From Mucilaginibacter xinganensis (GTDB lineage Bacteria; Bacteroidota; Bacteroidia; Sphingobacteriales; Sphingobacteriaceae), in assembly GCA_026225055.1 (NCBI GenBank), contig JAMFSA010000105.1:25981-89980 (forward strand): 64,000 nt of DNA, given 5' to 3'. Shown piece after piece: positions 61,113 to 64,000 of the stretch (position 1 is the first letter of the stretch; every line of letters starts with the position of its first letter). A program made the position numbers and the translations under genes. The notes beneath the pieces were generated by a model. It was not told where the DNA came from, searched no databases, and worked only from the letters and a program-made list of their open reading frames with translations.

Positions 61113-61475
61113 ATGAAAAATAAGTTAACCCTGCTGTTACTAACAGCTGCTTTTTGCCTGATGGCATTTTCACAAATAAATCTTACCGGCAAATGGGTTG
61201 GTTATCTTATTCGCCCGCACAGCACAGATTCGGCAAAGTTTGTTTACAATTTGCAGCAAACAAATAATACGCTCACAGGTGCCGTTATCGGTCCGGATGG
61301 TGGCAGTGTGGACATAGATAGTGGTAAGGTTGCCGGCAATAACTTTTCTTTTATAATTACAGAGGCTTACGGGCAGGCAAAAATAACCGGCACTTATTAT
61401 ACTGATTCGCTAAGTTCAAATGTTGCATTACCTAACGGCCACCTATTGCACCTTAAAATGTTGCGCTCAAAGTAG
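61113..61475 (+). CDS. Secreted hypothetical protein
   Basis: MKNKLTLLLLTAAFCLMAFSQ signal peptide. Confidence 0.6.
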   Translation: MKNKLTLLLLTAAFCLMAFSQINLTGKWVGYLIRPHSTDSAKFVYNLQQTNNTLTGAVIGPDGGSVDIDSGKVAGNNFSFIITEAYGQAKITGTYYTDSLSSNVALPNGHLLHLKMLRSK

Positions 61476-61509
61476 TTAGTTTAGCCAATGGTTTTCAAAA
61501 TCCGCCAAT

Positions 61510-62949
61510 ATGCAAAAGCTGCTTAAGATTATCACGACTCTTATTGTATGTGTTGGATGTATTGGTATGGCTTCCAAGCTTTATGCGCAGTCCGCTTATC
61601 CTTTTTCCGCCCAGGCTTATATTTCTTACACACAGGATACCATTGCACTAACCCATTGCTATTTTGCAGATGTTGTTAATAAAACCGTTTTAAGCGATGA
61701 AACGATTATAATATCACATGGAATTATCGCCAAAACAGGCAAAACAAAAGAGGTAAGTATTCCTACGGGTGCTACGGTGATAGACTGCACTGGTAAAACT
61801 GTATTGCCAGGGTACGTGTTGCTGCACGAACACATGTTTTACCCTGCCGCCAGCGTATCACCGTATTATGTTCATTATAAACAATTGCCGGTAACCTTTC
61901 CCAGGCTATATCTTGCATGTGGCGTTACCACTTTACGCACGGCGGGTAGCGTTGAGCCTTACTCGGATCTTTCATTAAAAAAAGAAATTGATGCTCATCA
62001 AATTATTGGTCCCAATATGTATGTTACCGCTCCTTATATGGAAGGTGCGGGTGGTTTTGCACCGCAAATGCACGAAATAACCACAACAGAAGAGGCAAGA
62101 AGATTTGTAAACTTTTGGGCTGATGAGGGCTTTACTTCTTTTAAAGCATACATGAATCTCCCCCGGTCTGTATTGAAAGCTGCCATTGATGCAGCGCATG
62201 CAAGAGGGCTAAAAGTCACCGCCCATTTATGCGCGGTTACTTATCGCGAAGCGGCAGAGATGGGAATAGACCAATTGGAACATGGCTTTTTTGCTGCCAC
62301 TGATTTTATACCCGGCAAAGAAGAAGATGCCTGCGTTTCTGAACTAAATCCCTTCAAACATATAGATCCACGTGGTACAGAAGTAAAAAACCTCATAAAT
62401 ATATTAGTTAAAAACAAGGTGATTCTTACTTCAACACTTGCTGTTTTTGAAGGATTGTGCAAACAGGATACAATACCGGCGCAGCAAGTACTCGATGCAA
62501 TGTCTACAGATACCAGGGATATGTACTTAAAGTATTACATCCACGAAAAAAGCACTGATATGGATAGTGCGATGAAAAAGGAGTTTATTATGGAAAAAGA
62601 GTTTGTTGATGCCGGTGGGCTGCTTACTGCGGGAACAGACCCGACAGGTAACGGAAATGTACTTGCGGGCTATGGAAGCTTACGTGCTATTGAACTGTTA
62701 ACAAAGGAGGGTTTTACGCCCGTTGAGGCCATACGCATAGCTACGTATAACGGGGCGATTGCATTGCAGACACAGGCAACTATTGGTTCTCTTGAAGTAG
62801 GCAAGCATGCTGATCTTGTTGTGATTGATGGAAACGTAGCAGATAATATTAATAACATTGAAAAAGTACAGTGGGTTTTTAAAGATGGTGTGGGCTTTAA
62901 TTCGCAGAAGATCCTTCAGCAGCTTAAAGGTCAGGTTGGGAAATATTAA
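61510..62949 (+). CDS. Amidohydrolase family protein (imidazolonepropionase-like)
   Basis: VIDCTGKTVLPGYVLLHEHMF, KVTAHLCAVTYREAAEMGIDQLEHG, LLTAGTDPTG. Confidence 0.88.
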   Translation: MQKLLKIITTLIVCVGCIGMASKLYAQSAYPFSAQAYISYTQDTIALTHCYFADVVNKTVLSDETIIISHGIIAKTGKTKEVSIPTGATVIDCTGKTVLPGYVLLHEHMFYPAASVSPYYVHYKQLPVTFPRLYLACGVTTLRTAGSVEPYSDLSLKKEIDAHQIIGPNMYVTAPYMEGAGGFAPQMHEITTTEEARRFVNFWADEGFTSFKAYMNLPRSVLKAAIDAAHARGLKVTAHLCAVTYREAAEMGIDQLEHGFFAATDFIPGKEEDACVSELNPFKHIDPRGTEVKNLINILVKNKVILTSTLAVFEGLCKQDTIPAQQVLDAMSTDTRDMYLKYYIHEKSTDMDSAMKKEFIMEKEFVDAGGLLTAGTDPTGNGNVLAGYGSLRAIELLTKEGFTPVEAIRIATYNGAIALQTQATIGSLEVGKHADLVVIDGNVADNINNIEKVQWVFKDGVGFNSQKILQQLKGQVGKY

Positions 62950-63244
62950 AATACTTTTTATTTGTGCCCATTTCTATTAGAAATTATTTTCAAATACGGG
63001 ATCGATTCTTTTGTTATGCTGATCAATCTGGTTTAAATGGACGAACTTTCCGATAAAACTGGGCTCAACCCTTTACATTAAACTGGCTATCTCTTTCAAA
63101 CTCCCCAGAAAATGGTTCGAAAAAAGATCCAATAGGGATCTATACCCCACTCCCGCAAGTTTGCAACCCGTGGTACACATGCCTGCGGTTTCCAACCGCC
63201 CAAAGCTAACGTACCCGAAACGGGGTATGAACCATTGGAATATG

Positions 63245-63290
63245 GAGGAAATACCCAAAGAGAATTCGAGTCTCTCTTCGGGTATTATTT
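63245..63290 (+). terminator. Hairpin, probable terminator
   Basis: AATACCC-AAAGAGA ... TCTCTTC-GGGTATT stem. Confidence 0.5.
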
Positions 63291-63415
63291 AAAGCATCAC
63301 TCATCATTCCAGCCTCATTTTGTTTTATTCTTTAAATGATTTGCATAGCCCGCGTAAAACACACGGCTGTAAAATATAAGCAAACACTATTTCTTATATT
63401 TGTTATTACACAGCT

Positions 63416-64000
63416 ATGCCTCAACCAACTATGAAATATATTGCTACGGTAATTTTATTGCTATGCCTGTTTCCCGCATTTGCCCAGAAAAAACCTTCGG
63501 CCAACCCGGACTCAGTAAAGTTAGGATCGCTGCAAAAACTGGTTGATCAGTTCAAATACAAATCGCCCGCTAAAGCCACAGCCTATGCACAGCAAGGGCT
63601 GACGCTGGCCGTTAAAACCAACAATAAACCGGCAATCGGCAAGTTTTACGGATTTCTTGGCGATATCAGCTCCGGTCAGCAAAAGTTTGCCAAAGCTATA
63701 GCATACTACAGGCGGGACCTTGACCTGGCCAGGGAACAGTATGATTCGGTGCGGATGGTGAGTACCTATAGTGCTATTGGGCTCACCTATGAGTACCAGG
63801 CAGATTTTTTATCATCCATGAGATTTTTTTTCAGTGCCCTTTCGATATCCGAAAGCATGAAAAAACACCCCCTTATTGACCTTATTTATGTAGATATAGC
63901 CACTGTTTTTCTCAACGAGAATAACAGTGCCAAGACTGTGGAATATATCAATAAAGCATTGAAGATGGGCAGCATCAGCTATATTGCAAAGGCCAAGGCC
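63416..64000 (+). CDS. TPR-repeat sensor kinase-like protein, truncated by the window edge
   Basis: Signal peptide and TPR helices resembling the N-terminus of 49988-51985. Confidence 0.65.
   Translation, partial: MPQPTMKYIATVILLLCLFPAFAQKKPSANPDSVKLGSLQKLVDQFKYKSPAKATAYAQQGLTLAVKTNNKPAIGKFYGFLGDISSGQQKFAKAIAYYRRDLDLAREQYDSVRMVSTYSAIGLTYEYQADFLSSMRFFFSALSISESMKKHPLIDLIYVDIATVFLNENNSAKTVEYINKALKMGSISYIAKAKA

Noticed and set aside
63073-63258. 61-aa minus ORF between the amidohydrolase and the TPR kinase
   Set aside because: No recognisable features; the region looks intergenic with a terminator hairpin.

Overview
The window looks like a Bacteroidota chromosome segment, probably Sphingobacteriaceae (Mucilaginibacter/Pedobacter-like), judged from T9SS and PID-CTERM sorting tails and TTTG-N19-21-TAnnTTTG promoters. 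Main blocks: (1) 0-9.6 kb: mixed chromosomal genes. (2) 5-13.5 kb: a dispersed phage remnant with an S24 repressor, small and large terminase, and a tail-chaperone-like gene carrying a well-phased A_AAT_TTA -1 slippery site. It is interleaved with four copies of a ~260-320 bp structured repeat. (3) Two tRNA-Leu genes and a tRNA-Lys. The tRNA-Lys 3' end is duplicated 14.4 kb away and brackets a defence island (about 16.47-30.85 kb). The island encodes an AbiE-type toxin/antitoxin pair, an Avs-like nuclease-STAND NTPase, a PIN-like protein, a CBASS operon (57-aa small protein, HNH-SAVED Cap5, CD-NTase with an E2-like or AGS-C C-terminus) and an orphan RloA/AbiLi-like ATPase. Several of these genes are broken by single-nucleotide frameshifts. 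(4) 31-33.2 kb: a decayed tyrosine integrase, a decayed ORF6N gene and a second integrase 3' fragment, accompanied by four related, covarying perfect or near-perfect palindromes. (5) An intact kdpFABC operon with a split KdpD / histidine kinase / NtrC-type regulator arrangement. (6) 44-48.5 kb: mobile-element debris. (7) Lipoproteins, sensor kinases, a SPFH operon and an amidohydrolase. Family calls come from reading motifs by eye; no database search was run.
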